Positions 1 to 5,701 of a stretch of DNA of 8,161 bases are shown piece by piece. Each line of letters opens with the position of its first letter. Position 1 is the stretch's first letter. The stretch spans positions 1-8,161 of the forward strand of contig JACRCS010000190.1 in the NCBI GenBank assembly GCA_016218905.1, given 5' to 3'. Under the pieces are notes generated by a model. That model worked only from the letters and a program-made list of their open reading frames with translations, had not been told where the DNA came from and did no database searches. The DNA is from Deltaproteobacteria bacterium. Its GTDB lineage: Bacteria > Desulfobacterota_C > Deferrisomatia > Deferrisomatales > JACRMM01. Both the position numbers and the translations under genes were made by a program.

Positions 1-1
1 C

Positions 2-253
2 ATCGGCGGGATGGGGAGCATCTGGGGCTCGATCCTGGGGGCGGCCTTCCTGACGGCGCTCAACCAGTCGCTCGCCTCGCTCCAGGACGCCCGCGCGCTG
101 GTCTTCGGCATGGCCGTGGTGCTCTCCATGATCTTCATGCCCGCCGGGCTGAGCGGCGTCGTCGCGAAGGTGGCGGCCCGGCTGCGCAGACCGGTCTCAA
201 ACGGGCCCGCGCCCGCGAGGCCCGAACCCGAACTGATGGAGGCAACGAAATGA
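2..253 (+). CDS. livM: Branched-chain amino acid-type ABC transporter permease (LivM), 3' end only
   Basis: This is the C-terminal end of an inner-membrane permease of a Liv-type (HAAT family) ABC importer; the 5' part lies outside the window. The frame is open from base 2. Visible are the glycine-rich GGMGSIWGS loop followed by GAAFL, as in LivM proteins, then a last hydrophobic membrane segment (ALVFGMAVVLSMIFM) and the family's closing P-x-GL-x-G signature (MPAGLSGV). A basic, proline-rich cytoplasmic tail of about 25 residues follows. The ATG at base 11 is internal to the conserved loop and is not the start. The stop overlaps the next gene's start (ATGA, 250-253), so the two are almost certainly co-transcribed and translationally coupled. 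The fold call is secure; the transported substrate cannot be read from this fragment. Confidence 0.9.
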   Translation: MGGMGSIWGSILGAAFLTALNQSLASLQDARALVFGMAVVLSMIFMPAGLSGVVAKVAARLRRPVSNGPAPARPEPELMEATK

Positions 254-1443
254 AGAGAGCTCTCCTGGTCGCGTCCCTTCTGGTCGCCGGTCTGGGCGCG
301 GCAGCTTCGGCAGGGGCCGAGGTCGGCGTTACGGACGCGAAGATCGTGCTCGGCACCTCCCAGTCGCTCACGGGACCGCTGGCGTTCGAAGGGACCCAGC
401 AGGTCGCCGGGATCGAGGCCTACTTCGAGCATGTGAACGCGCAGGGCGGCGTAAACGGCCGGAAGATTGACTGGAAGTGCTACGACGACGCGTACAAGCC
501 CCAGGATGCCGTGGCCAATATGAAGCGCCTGGTGGAGCAGGATGGGATCTTCGCGGTCCTGAACACCCAGGGCACCGCCACTTCGAAGGCGCCCATGCCC
601 TACCTGGAGGAGAAGAAGGTCCCCTTCCTCTTTCCCTGGCAGGGCGATTCGGGCCTGGCCGGCAAGAAATACATCTTCACGTCCTACCCCTTCTACGACG
701 TCCAGACTCGGCTCATCGCCCACTGGCTCGTCACGAAGAAGGGCATGAAGAAGATCGGGATCATCTACCAGGACGACGCCTACGGGCAGCCCTTCCTCGA
801 CACCCTCAAGAAGGAGCTGAAGGTCCTCGGTCTGGAGCTCACGGCGGCGGAGTCGATGAAGCGCGGCGCCTCGGACGCCGCGGTCCAGGTAGCGAAGATG
901 TCGGCCGCGAAGGTGGACGCCTGCCTCCTGGCGCTCTTGCCGGGCCAGGGCGCCCAGGTGCTGAAGGAAGGCGCGAAGATCGGTTGGAAGGCCAAGATGG
1001 TCGGGGCCGGTCCGCTGACGGACGAGACCTTCATCGCCATCTCCGGCCTCGAGGGCGAAGGAGTCTGGGGCTTCACGCCGTGGCCGGATCCGGTCAATTC
1101 GAACCTCCCCGCCATGAAGAAGTACCGGGAGATCCTCGCGAAGTACCGCCCCAAGGTGACGCCCAACCGCCACAACCTCTACGGCTACTTCTACGCGATG
1201 CTCGCGGTGGAGGGTCTCAAGCGCGCGGGCAAGGACCTGACCCGCGACGGGCTCATCAAGGCCATGGAGGGGATCGGTCAGTGGGACAGCGGAATCGTTC
1301 CCCCCATCACCTTCAGCGCCGCGGATCACCACGCCCAGGCGAACGGGATGATGGTCGAGTCGAAGGCGGGCCGCTTCGTCCCCATCAGCGGCTGGCTCTG
1401 GGTGAAGGACGGGAAGCTGACCGAGTCCGCCGTCAAGGAGTAG
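250..1443 (+). CDS. Periplasmic substrate-binding protein of Liv-type ABC transporter (LivJ/LivK-like, Peripla_BP_6)
   Basis: A 397-residue extracytoplasmic ligand-binding protein that delivers substrate to the adjacent permease. Residues 1-23 form a classical signal peptide: basic MKR, a hydrophobic core, and a likely cleavage site AGA|E at 23/24. There is no lipobox cysteine, so it should be free in the periplasm. The mature start GVTDAKIVLG, the LTGPLAF loop, YFEHVNAQGGVNGRKI and LVEQDGIFAVLN are hallmarks of the type I periplasmic-binding fold of the Liv family, and the length is normal. GGAGG at 238-242 sits 7 nt before the ATG. It overlaps livM by 4 bp and is followed by a strong hairpin. 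Family members bind leucine/isoleucine/valine, amides, urea or aromatic acids. The neighbouring CoA-reductase-like genes make an aromatic acid plausible, but this is inference from context. Confidence 0.93.
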   Translation: MKRALLVASLLVAGLGAAASAGAEVGVTDAKIVLGTSQSLTGPLAFEGTQQVAGIEAYFEHVNAQGGVNGRKIDWKCYDDAYKPQDAVANMKRLVEQDGIFAVLNTQGTATSKAPMPYLEEKKVPFLFPWQGDSGLAGKKYIFTSYPFYDVQTRLIAHWLVTKKGMKKIGIIYQDDAYGQPFLDTLKKELKVLGLELTAAESMKRGASDAAVQVAKMSAAKVDACLLALLPGQGAQVLKEGAKIGWKAKMVGAGPLTDETFIAISGLEGEGVWGFTPWPDPVNSNLPAMKKYREILAKYRPKVTPNRHNLYGYFYAMLAVEGLKRAGKDLTRDGLIKAMEGIGQWDSGIVPPITFSAADHHAQANGMMVESKAGRFVPISGWLWVKDGKLTESAVKE

Positions 1444-1457
1444 AGGAACGAGAGGGT

Positions 1458-1485
1458 GGGGGCGGAGCCCCGATGCTCCGCCCCC
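1458..1485 (+). terminator. Strong GC hairpin, probable terminator after the binding-protein gene
   Basis: GGGGGCGGAGC (1458-1468) is perfectly complementary to GCTCCGCCCCC (1475-1485), giving an 11-bp stem with a 6-nt loop, 15 nt after the stop codon. Only two T's follow, so it lacks a classical U-tract. It could be a GC-rich-genome intrinsic terminator, a processing site or a 3' end stabiliser that separates transporter expression from the genes downstream. Confidence 0.6.
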
Positions 1486-1490
1486 TTGCC

Positions 1491-1562
1491 GGTCCTCGGT
1501 GATCCGTGATCGGGCAGGACCCTGGCCGAGAACCGAAAACCGGGAACCGACAACCGAGAACC
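1491..1562. repeat. Two opposed heptad repeat blocks in the gap before the [2Fe-2S] subunit gene
   Basis: Three 7-bp units of form (G/C)GTNNTC lie at 1491-1511 (GGTCCTC, GGTGATC, CGTGATC). Five uninterrupted 7-bp units lie at 1528-1562 (GAGAACC, GAAAACC, GGGAACC, GACAACC, GAGAACC). The second block is the reverse-complement type of the first (GANNACC versus GGTNNTC), so the two could fold on each other. GGTCCT (1491-1496) also pairs with AGGACC (1516-1521). A GTG frame crosses this stretch, but the heptad composition and the better start at 1583 argue that it is non-coding. Confidence 0.8.
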
Positions 1563-1570
1563 GCCGGAAA

Positions 1571-1575
1571 AGGAG
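1571..1575 (+). promoter_or_regulatory. Ribosome binding site fixing the GTG start at 1583
   Basis: AGGAG lies 7 nt before GTG 1583. This chooses that start over the upstream in-frame GTG at 1499, which would add 28 residues encoded by the heptad repeats. Confidence 0.8.
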
Positions 1576-1582
1576 CCCCGAG

Positions 1583-2056
1583 GTGAAGCGTCTCATCGAA
1601 CTGAACGTCAACGGCGTGGCCCACCAGCTCGCCGTGGAGCCCCAGCGCACGCTGCTCGAGGTCCTGCGGGAGAGCCTCGGCTACACCGGGACGAAGCGGG
1701 CCTGCGACTCCGGGGAGTGCGGGGCCTGCACGGTCCTCATGGACGGCCGGGCGGTCCTCTCCTGTCTCACCCTGGCGGTGGAGGCCCAAGGGGCGGAGAT
1801 CGTCACCATCGAGGGTCTCGGCACCGGAGACGAGCTCGACCCCCTCCAGCGCTCCTTCGTCGACTGCGGCGCCGTCCAGTGCGGGTTCTGCACGCCGGGC
1901 ATGGTCCTCTCCGCGAAGGCCCTCCTGGACGAGAACCCCAGGCCCACCCGGGATGACGTCCGTCGGGCCATCGCCGGCAACCTGTGCCGCTGCACGGGGT
2001 ACTCGAAGATCGTGGAGGCGATCGAAAGAGCGGCGGAAGGGAATGAGGGCGTCTGA
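1583..2056 (+). CDS. hcrC: [2Fe-2S] small subunit of a molybdenum hydroxylase-family enzyme (HcrC/CoxS-like)
   Basis: A 157-residue electron-transfer subunit with two [2Fe-2S] clusters that pass electrons between the molybdenum site and the FAD subunit. The N-terminal plant-ferredoxin-like domain has C41-x4-C46-x2-C49-x11-C61. The C-terminal helical domain has C100-x2-C103-x31-C135-x-C137, ending in the typical CRCTGY. All eight ligands are present with family spacing, and the length is normal (about 155-165). The start is GTG 1583, set by AGGAG at 1571-1575; starting at GTG 1499 would add 28 unrelated residues. The large subunit gene begins 52 bp downstream and the FAD subunit follows, so these form one operon in the order small-large-medium. 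No signal peptide, so a cytoplasmic complex. The family call is certain. The Hcr assignment rests on the FAD subunit; CoxS or xanthine dehydrogenase small subunits look alike. Confidence 0.92.
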   Translation: MKRLIELNVNGVAHQLAVEPQRTLLEVLRESLGYTGTKRACDSGECGACTVLMDGRAVLSCLTLAVEAQGAEIVTIEGLGTGDELDPLQRSFVDCGAVQCGFCTPGMVLSAKALLDENPRPTRDDVRRAIAGNLCRCTGYSKIVEAIERAAEGNEGV

Positions 2057-2071
2057 CCTGTCGGACAGGTC
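2055..2071. repeat. 17-bp near-perfect palindrome between small and large subunit genes
   Basis: GACCTGTC and GACAGGTC flank a single central G, forming an 8-bp inverted repeat that begins inside the stop codon of the upstream gene. A wider pair, CGTCTG (2050-2055) and CAGACG (2080-2085), encloses it. It could be an operator-like site, an RNA hairpin tuning translation of the large subunit, or a decayed repeat. No specific regulator is recognisable. Confidence 0.55.
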
Positions 2072-2097
2072 GGATCCGCCAGACGCGTCACGAGCTC

Positions 2098-2102
2098 AGG
2101 AG
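2098..2102 (+). promoter_or_regulatory. Ribosome binding site fixing the ATG start at 2109
   Basis: AGGAG lies 6 nt before ATG 2109. This supports that start over the in-frame upstream ATGs at 1953 and 2043, which would encode a low-quality extension overlapping the previous gene and the palindrome. Confidence 0.8.
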
Positions 2103-2108
2103 CAAGCG

Positions 2109-4439
2109 ATGTCAGACTACTCCGTTCTGGGTAAGCGCCTGCCGAGGGTCGACGGTCCCATAAAGGCCACCGGCAAGGCGGCCTTCGCCGACGACCTCTC
2201 CGTGCCGGGGATGCTCCACGGGAAGATCCTCCGAAGCCCCCACCCCCACGCCCGCATCGTCCGGATCGACACCTCCCGTGCCGCGCGGCTGCGGGGCGTG
2301 CGGGCGGTCATCGTCGGGGAGGACTTCGGTGACTTCCGCTACGGCTTGCGGCCCGACACGCGCGACGAGGTGCCGCTCGCCCGCGGCAAGGTCCGCTACG
2401 TGGGGGAGGAGGTGGCGGCGGTCGCGGCCGTGGACGAGGAGACGGCCCTCGAGGCCCTCGGACTCATTGACGTGGAGTACGAGGTGCTCCCGGCCGTCTT
2501 CGACCCGGAGGCCGCCCTGCGCCAGGGCGCGCCGCTCGTCCATGACGACCGGCCGGGGAATGTCAGCATCCACATGAAGACCGCCTTCGGGGACGTGGAG
2601 AAGGCCTTCGCGGAGGCGGACTACGTCCGGGAGGACCGCTTCTACAGCCAGTCGGTGCTCCACGGCTTCCTGGAGCCGAACGCGATCATCGCGAGCTGGG
2701 AGGCCCCCAACCACATCACCGTCTGGGCGTCCAAGCAGAGCCCCTACTTCCTCTATCGGAACCTCTCCAACTGCTTCAACGTGCCGCTCTCCAGCGTCCG
2801 GGTGATCCAGCCGTACATCGGCGGCGGCTTCGGCGGCAAGAACGGCTCCTATCCCCTGGACTTCTGCGCGGTCCTCCTCTCGAAGAAGAGCGGTCGGCCC
2901 GTGAAGATCGTCCTCGGGCAGGAGGAGGTCCTCTCGGCCCACCGCCGGCGCCACCCGATGATCGTGTGGCTCAAGACCGCGGTGAAGAAGGACGGAACGC
3001 TCCTGGCCCACGACTGCCGCGCCGTCGCCGACGGGGGTGCCGGGACGGGCGTGGGCCCCACGACGATCGCCAACGCCTTCTACTTCCTGAATCTTCCGTA
3101 CGTGGTCCCCAACGTCCGGTACGAGGGGTTTCGGGTCTACACGAACCGGCCGGTCTCGGTCGCCCAGAGGGGGAACGGAATCCAGCAGATCCGCTACGCC
3201 GCCGACGTCCAGCTCGACATGATCGCCGAGGACCTGGGACTCGACCCCGTCGAGATCCGACGGAAAAACGGCGCCTACGTCGGCTACGAGACCCCCAACG
3301 GGATGAAGATCGGGAGCTGCGGCCTCGACGAGACGATCACCGAGGCCGTGAAGGCCGCCAACTGGCACGAGGAGTACCGGCCCTGGCGGGAAAAGGCCCG
3401 AGAACCCTTGGGCCGCATCGCCCGGGGCGTAGGGCTCGCCTGCAACTCCTTTGCGTCGGGAACCCGGCTCGCCGGCCACAACTGCTGCACGGCGGTCATC
3501 AAGGTGCACGAGGACGGCACCGTCTCCCTCCTCACCGGTTCCACCGACTCTGGACAGGGCTCGGAGACCGCCCTCGCCATGATCACGGCCGAGGTGCTCG
3601 GCGTGCGGCTCGAGGACGTCTACGTCCCTCAGACCGACAGCACGGTTACACCAGTAGATCCAGGTAGTTACGGGAGCCGCGTCAGCTCCACGGCGGGGAA
3701 CGCGGTCAAGATCGCGGCCGAGGACGCCCGCCGGCAGCTCGTGGGAGTGGCCGCCCAGATTCTGGAGGCCGCGCCCGAGGACATCGAGATCCGGGACCGG
3801 AAGGTCTTCGTGAAGGGCTCGCCCTCCAAGTGCATGCGCTTTCGGGACCTCGCGCGCCGGACCGTGAGCTGGGGCTCGGGCACCACCGTCATCGGCCAGG
3901 GGAGCTGGGGCCAATCCATCGACCCGATAAACTTCGACACCGGCGCCGGCGACGTGGGCGGCGCCTACAGCTTCGGGACGCAGGCGGCCTGGGTGGAGGT
4001 CGACACCGAGACGGGCAAGGTCGAGGTGAAGCGGATGGTGGTCGCGCACGACTGCGGGATCGCCATCAACCCCCTGGCCATCGAAGGCCAGCACGAGGGT
4101 TCCATCTCGGGCGGAGTGGGCCACACCATCTACGAACAGTGCGTGGAAGAGGACGGCTGGACGCTCAACCCCAACTTTACGGCCTACGGTCTGCCGACGG
4201 TCTACGACGTCCCCGAGGAGATGGTCTCTCTCTCCATCGAGACGATCGACCCCATCGGCGCGTTCGGCGCCAAAGAGTCCGGGGAGGGCACCCAGGTCTC
4301 GACCATCCCGGCCATCGTGAACGCGATCCATAACGCCCTCGGCGTCTGGATCACGGACCTGCCGGTGACGCCGGAGAAGGTCCTGAAGGCGCTGCAGGCC
4401 CGGACGCGGGCAGAGGCGGGAGCGGAGGGAGCGCGATGA
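2109..4439 (+). CDS. hcrA: Molybdopterin-binding large subunit, 4-hydroxybenzoyl-CoA reductase-like (xanthine dehydrogenase family)
   Basis: A 776-residue catalytic subunit that should carry the molybdopterin cytosine dinucleotide cofactor. It opens with the a/b hammerhead domain (about 12-125: RVDGPIKATGKAAFADD, then PGMLHGKILRSPHPHA). The first cofactor-binding domain has GGGFGGKN at 238-245 and VAQRGNG at 351-357; the second has DSGQG at 480-484. The general-base glutamate of the family is present as E726 in GAKESGEG. It lacks the AYRCSFR loop of true CO dehydrogenase. It also differs from xanthine dehydrogenase, having Asn where xanthine enzymes have the substrate-contacting Glu (GGK-E) and the Phe of AFRGFG. 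The VAQRGNG loop and the TPVDPGSYGSR stretch (515-525) look more like HcrA, whose length (about 770) also fits. It ends in an ATGA overlap with the FAD subunit gene. Codons 513-520 show aberrant base use. Family certain; substrate class inferred. Confidence 0.9.
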   Translation: MSDYSVLGKRLPRVDGPIKATGKAAFADDLSVPGMLHGKILRSPHPHARIVRIDTSRAARLRGVRAVIVGEDFGDFRYGLRPDTRDEVPLARGKVRYVGEEVAAVAAVDEETALEALGLIDVEYEVLPAVFDPEAALRQGAPLVHDDRPGNVSIHMKTAFGDVEKAFAEADYVREDRFYSQSVLHGFLEPNAIIASWEAPNHITVWASKQSPYFLYRNLSNCFNVPLSSVRVIQPYIGGGFGGKNGSYPLDFCAVLLSKKSGRPVKIVLGQEEVLSAHRRRHPMIVWLKTAVKKDGTLLAHDCRAVADGGAGTGVGPTTIANAFYFLNLPYVVPNVRYEGFRVYTNRPVSVAQRGNGIQQIRYAADVQLDMIAEDLGLDPVEIRRKNGAYVGYETPNGMKIGSCGLDETITEAVKAANWHEEYRPWREKAREPLGRIARGVGLACNSFASGTRLAGHNCCTAVIKVHEDGTVSLLTGSTDSGQGSETALAMITAEVLGVRLEDVYVPQTDSTVTPVDPGSYGSRVSSTAGNAVKIAAEDARRQLVGVAAQILEAAPEDIEIRDRKVFVKGSPSKCMRFRDLARRTVSWGSGTTVIGQGSWGQSIDPINFDTGAGDVGGAYSFGTQAAWVEVDTETGKVEVKRMVVAHDCGIAINPLAIEGQHEGSISGGVGHTIYEQCVEEDGWTLNPNFTAYGLPTVYDVPEEMVSLSIETIDPIGAFGAKESGEGTQVSTIPAIVNAIHNALGVWITDLPVTPEKVLKALQARTRAEAGAEGAR

Positions 4440-5395
4440 GGCTCGGAAGCTTCGAACACCTGGCGCCGGAGAGTGTCGAAGAGGCGTGCTCGCTCCTCGC
4501 CCGGCACGCTCCCGAGGCACGCGTCCTGGCCGGCGGCACGGACCTCCTGGTCCGGATGAAGCAGGGGGTCGCCGGCCCCCGCTGGGTCGTGAGCCTGAAG
4601 AAGGTCGAGGGCCTCGGGAACATCGGCTGGAGCGGCGGCGAGCTGCGGCTCGGGGCCGCGGTTCCCCTCCGAAACCTGCACCGCTCCGCCGAGATCCGGG
4701 AGCGCTACCCGATCCTTGCGGAGGCGGCGCTCGGCGTCGGGGCGGCCCAGCTCCAGAACATGGGCACCGTCGGCGGGAACCTGTGCCTGGAGCCCCGCTG
4801 TTGGTACTATCAGCAGGGGGCGGCGTGGAGGCAGGGCCGTACCGCCTGCTTCAAGCTCGGCGGCGACGTCTGTCTCATGGCGAAGGGGAGCGGGCGGTGC
4901 CACGCCCTCTACAGCGGCGACACGGCGGCGGCCCTCCTCGCCCTGGACGCCCGGGTGCGCCTCGTCCGCTCCGGAGGCGAGCGGACGCTGCCCTTGTCGG
5001 AGTTCTTCGTCGACGACGGGCTGAAGCATACGGTGCTCCGGGAGGACGAGCTCCTCGCCGAGGTCGTCGTGCCGGCCGAAGCGTCGGGCCGCCGCGGCGC
5101 CTACCTGAAGTACCGCAAGCGGGGCACCGTGGACTTCCCCATCGTGGGGGTCGGTGTCACGGCCGGCGAAGACGTCCGGATCGCCGTAACCGGAGCGGGC
5201 TCCGCGCCCCTCGTCGTCCAGGGCACGGGCGAGCTCACCCGCGGGAGGAGCCTCACGGCCGAGCTCGTCGAGGAGCTCGCCGAGGCGGCGCGCAGCCAGG
5301 CGAAGCCGGTCTCCCACATGGAGGTCTCGGCCCCCTACCGCCGCCGCCTCGTGAGGGTGCTCGTGAAGGACGCCTTGGATAAACTGCTTTCTTAG
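4436..5395 (+). CDS. hcrB: FAD-binding medium subunit with extra four-cysteine (probable [4Fe-4S]) loop, HcrB-like
   Basis: A 319-residue flavoprotein subunit of the same complex. The FAD-binding fold shows AGGTDLL at 32-38, LGAAVPL at 72-78 and LQNMGTVGGNL at 106-116, followed by the CO dehydrogenase flavoprotein C-terminal domain. Directly after GGNL comes an insertion with C117 and then C122, C138, C146 and C155, rich in aromatic residues (CWYYQQ, AAW), ending in CHALYSGD. Ordinary XDH/CoxM-type subunits lack these cysteines. In 4-hydroxybenzoyl-CoA reductase the beta subunit has such a loop holding an extra [4Fe-4S] cluster that links ferredoxin to FAD, with four cysteines spaced in this way as I recall. 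Length also matches HcrB (about 320). GGAGG (4424-4428) lies 7 nt before the ATG, and the start overlaps the large subunit stop (ATGA), implying coupled translation. The stop codon lies in the first heptad of the following repeat array. Confidence 0.9.
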   Translation: MRLGSFEHLAPESVEEACSLLARHAPEARVLAGGTDLLVRMKQGVAGPRWVVSLKKVEGLGNIGWSGGELRLGAAVPLRNLHRSAEIRERYPILAEAALGVGAAQLQNMGTVGGNLCLEPRCWYYQQGAAWRQGRTACFKLGGDVCLMAKGSGRCHALYSGDTAAALLALDARVRLVRSGGERTLPLSEFFVDDGLKHTVLREDELLAEVVVPAEASGRRGAYLKYRKRGTVDFPIVGVGVTAGEDVRIAVTGAGSAPLVVQGTGELTRGRSLTAELVEELAEAARSQAKPVSHMEVSAPYRRRLVRVLVKDALDKLLS

Positions 5396-5451
5396 TTGTC
5401 AGTGATCAGTCATCAGTTCTCAGTAGAAGCACAAGCCCAGAACTGACAACT
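5394..5451. repeat. Heptad array AGTNNTC x4 with inverted partner heptads
   Basis: Four contiguous 7-bp units begin in the hcrB-like stop codon: AGTTGTC, AGTGATC, AGTCATC, AGTTCTC (5394-5421), followed by a fifth partial AGT. Two inverse units, CAGAACT and GACAACT, lie at 5438-5451. AGTTGTCAGT (5394-5403) is an exact 10-bp inverted repeat of ACTGACAACT (5442-5451), and GTTCT (5416-5420) pairs with AGAAC (5439-5443) inside it, so a two-part hairpin is possible. It may act as a transcript end for the three-subunit operon, although no U-tract follows. Confidence 0.8.
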
Positions 5452-5484
5452 TCCGGGTGACTGGGGACCGCGTCTCACCTTCTT

Positions 5485-5610
5485 CGTCATTCCGGCATGG
5501 ACGCCGGAATCCAGTACGCCATGGATGACCCTCCTGGCTCTGCCGGGCGAAGCCGGCTCCGCCAGGCGAAGCCTGGGCGCTGGACCCCGGCAATCCGTGC
5601 CGGGGTGACG
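5485..5610. repeat. 126-bp palindromic intergenic element (REP/MITE-like)
   Basis: The ends are imperfect inverted repeats: CGTCATTCCGGC at the left matches the complement of GCCGGGGTGACG at the right in 10 of 12 positions. Each end is itself a hairpin: ATTCCGGC/GCCGGAAT (5489-5510, 6-nt loop) and ACCCCGGC/GCCGGGGT (5584-5606, 7-nt loop). Between them are two small hairpins with near-identical GCGAAG-type loops, GCCGG/CCGGC (5542-5557) and CCAGG/CCTGG (5562-5576), and an enclosing CCTGGC/GCCAGG pair (5533-5538, 5561-5566). This design resembles the dispersed palindromic repeats with GTCATTCC...GGAATCCAG borders seen between genes in many proteobacterial and related genomes. No transposase gene or clear target duplication is visible. 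The rest of the 306-bp gap holds heptad repeats and no convincing gene. Confidence 0.75.
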
Positions 5611-5666
5611 GAAGAGAGGCCGGCGTCACTTTCTGCCAACCGGCCGCGCAGCGGCGTACCGAAGCT

Positions 5667-5687
5667 GACAACTGACAACTGAATACT
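5667..5687. repeat. Heptad array GANNACT x3 before the acyl-CoA ligase gene
   Basis: Three contiguous 7-bp units, GACAACT, GACAACT and GAATACT, end 15 nt before the ligase start. They are the reverse-complement type of the AGTNNTC units at 5394-5421, so the palindromic element at 5485-5610 is bracketed by opposed heptad blocks. Confidence 0.75.
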
Positions 5688-5691
5688 CAAC

Positions 5692-5695
5692 GGAG
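5692..5695 (+). promoter_or_regulatory. Ribosome binding site fixing the GTG start at 5702
   Basis: GGAG lies 6 nt before GTG 5702 but directly abuts the alternative in-frame TTG at 5696, leaving no spacer. This favours GTG 5702. Confidence 0.7.
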
Positions 5696-5701
5696 TTGAA
5701 C

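Noticed and set aside
477..1502. A 341-codon plus-strand frame inside the binding-protein gene
   Set aside because: An out-of-frame shadow, Arg/Gly/Pro-rich, with no motifs; the frame at 250-1443 has the signal peptide and family signatures.
1491..1562. A CRISPR array
   Set aside because: Units are 7 bp with no unique spacers of 25-40 bp and no cas genes in the window.
1499..1582. A 28-residue N-terminal extension of the [2Fe-2S] subunit from GTG 1499
   Set aside because: It is encoded by the heptad repeats, resembles no family N-terminus, and has no ribosome binding site; GTG 1583 has AGGAG at 7 nt.
1953..2108. A 52-residue N-terminal extension of the large subunit from ATG 1953 or 2043
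   Set aside because: It overlaps the small subunit gene in another frame and the palindrome. The family begins near the MSDYSVLGK position, which has its own Shine-Dalgarno site.
2112..4520. An 802-codon open frame on the minus strand opposite the molybdopterin subunit
   Set aside because: It mirrors the real gene in a GC-rich sequence where stop codons are rare. Its translation is low-complexity (Arg/Gly/Val/Asp/His-rich) with no family motif, and the plus-strand gene has complete cofactor motifs.
4202..5317. A 371-codon minus-strand frame over the FAD subunit
   Set aside because: A shadow of the FAD subunit gene; its translation has no domain signal and the real gene has clear FAD and cysteine motifs.
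2109..5395. Aerobic CO dehydrogenase (CoxSLM)
   Set aside because: The large subunit lacks the AYRCSFR active-site loop, and the FAD subunit has a four-cysteine insertion that CoxM does not have.
5497..5682. A 61-codon frame (and opposing frames) in the 306-bp gap
   Set aside because: It lies across the palindromic element and heptads, has no ribosome binding site, and its composition follows the repeats.
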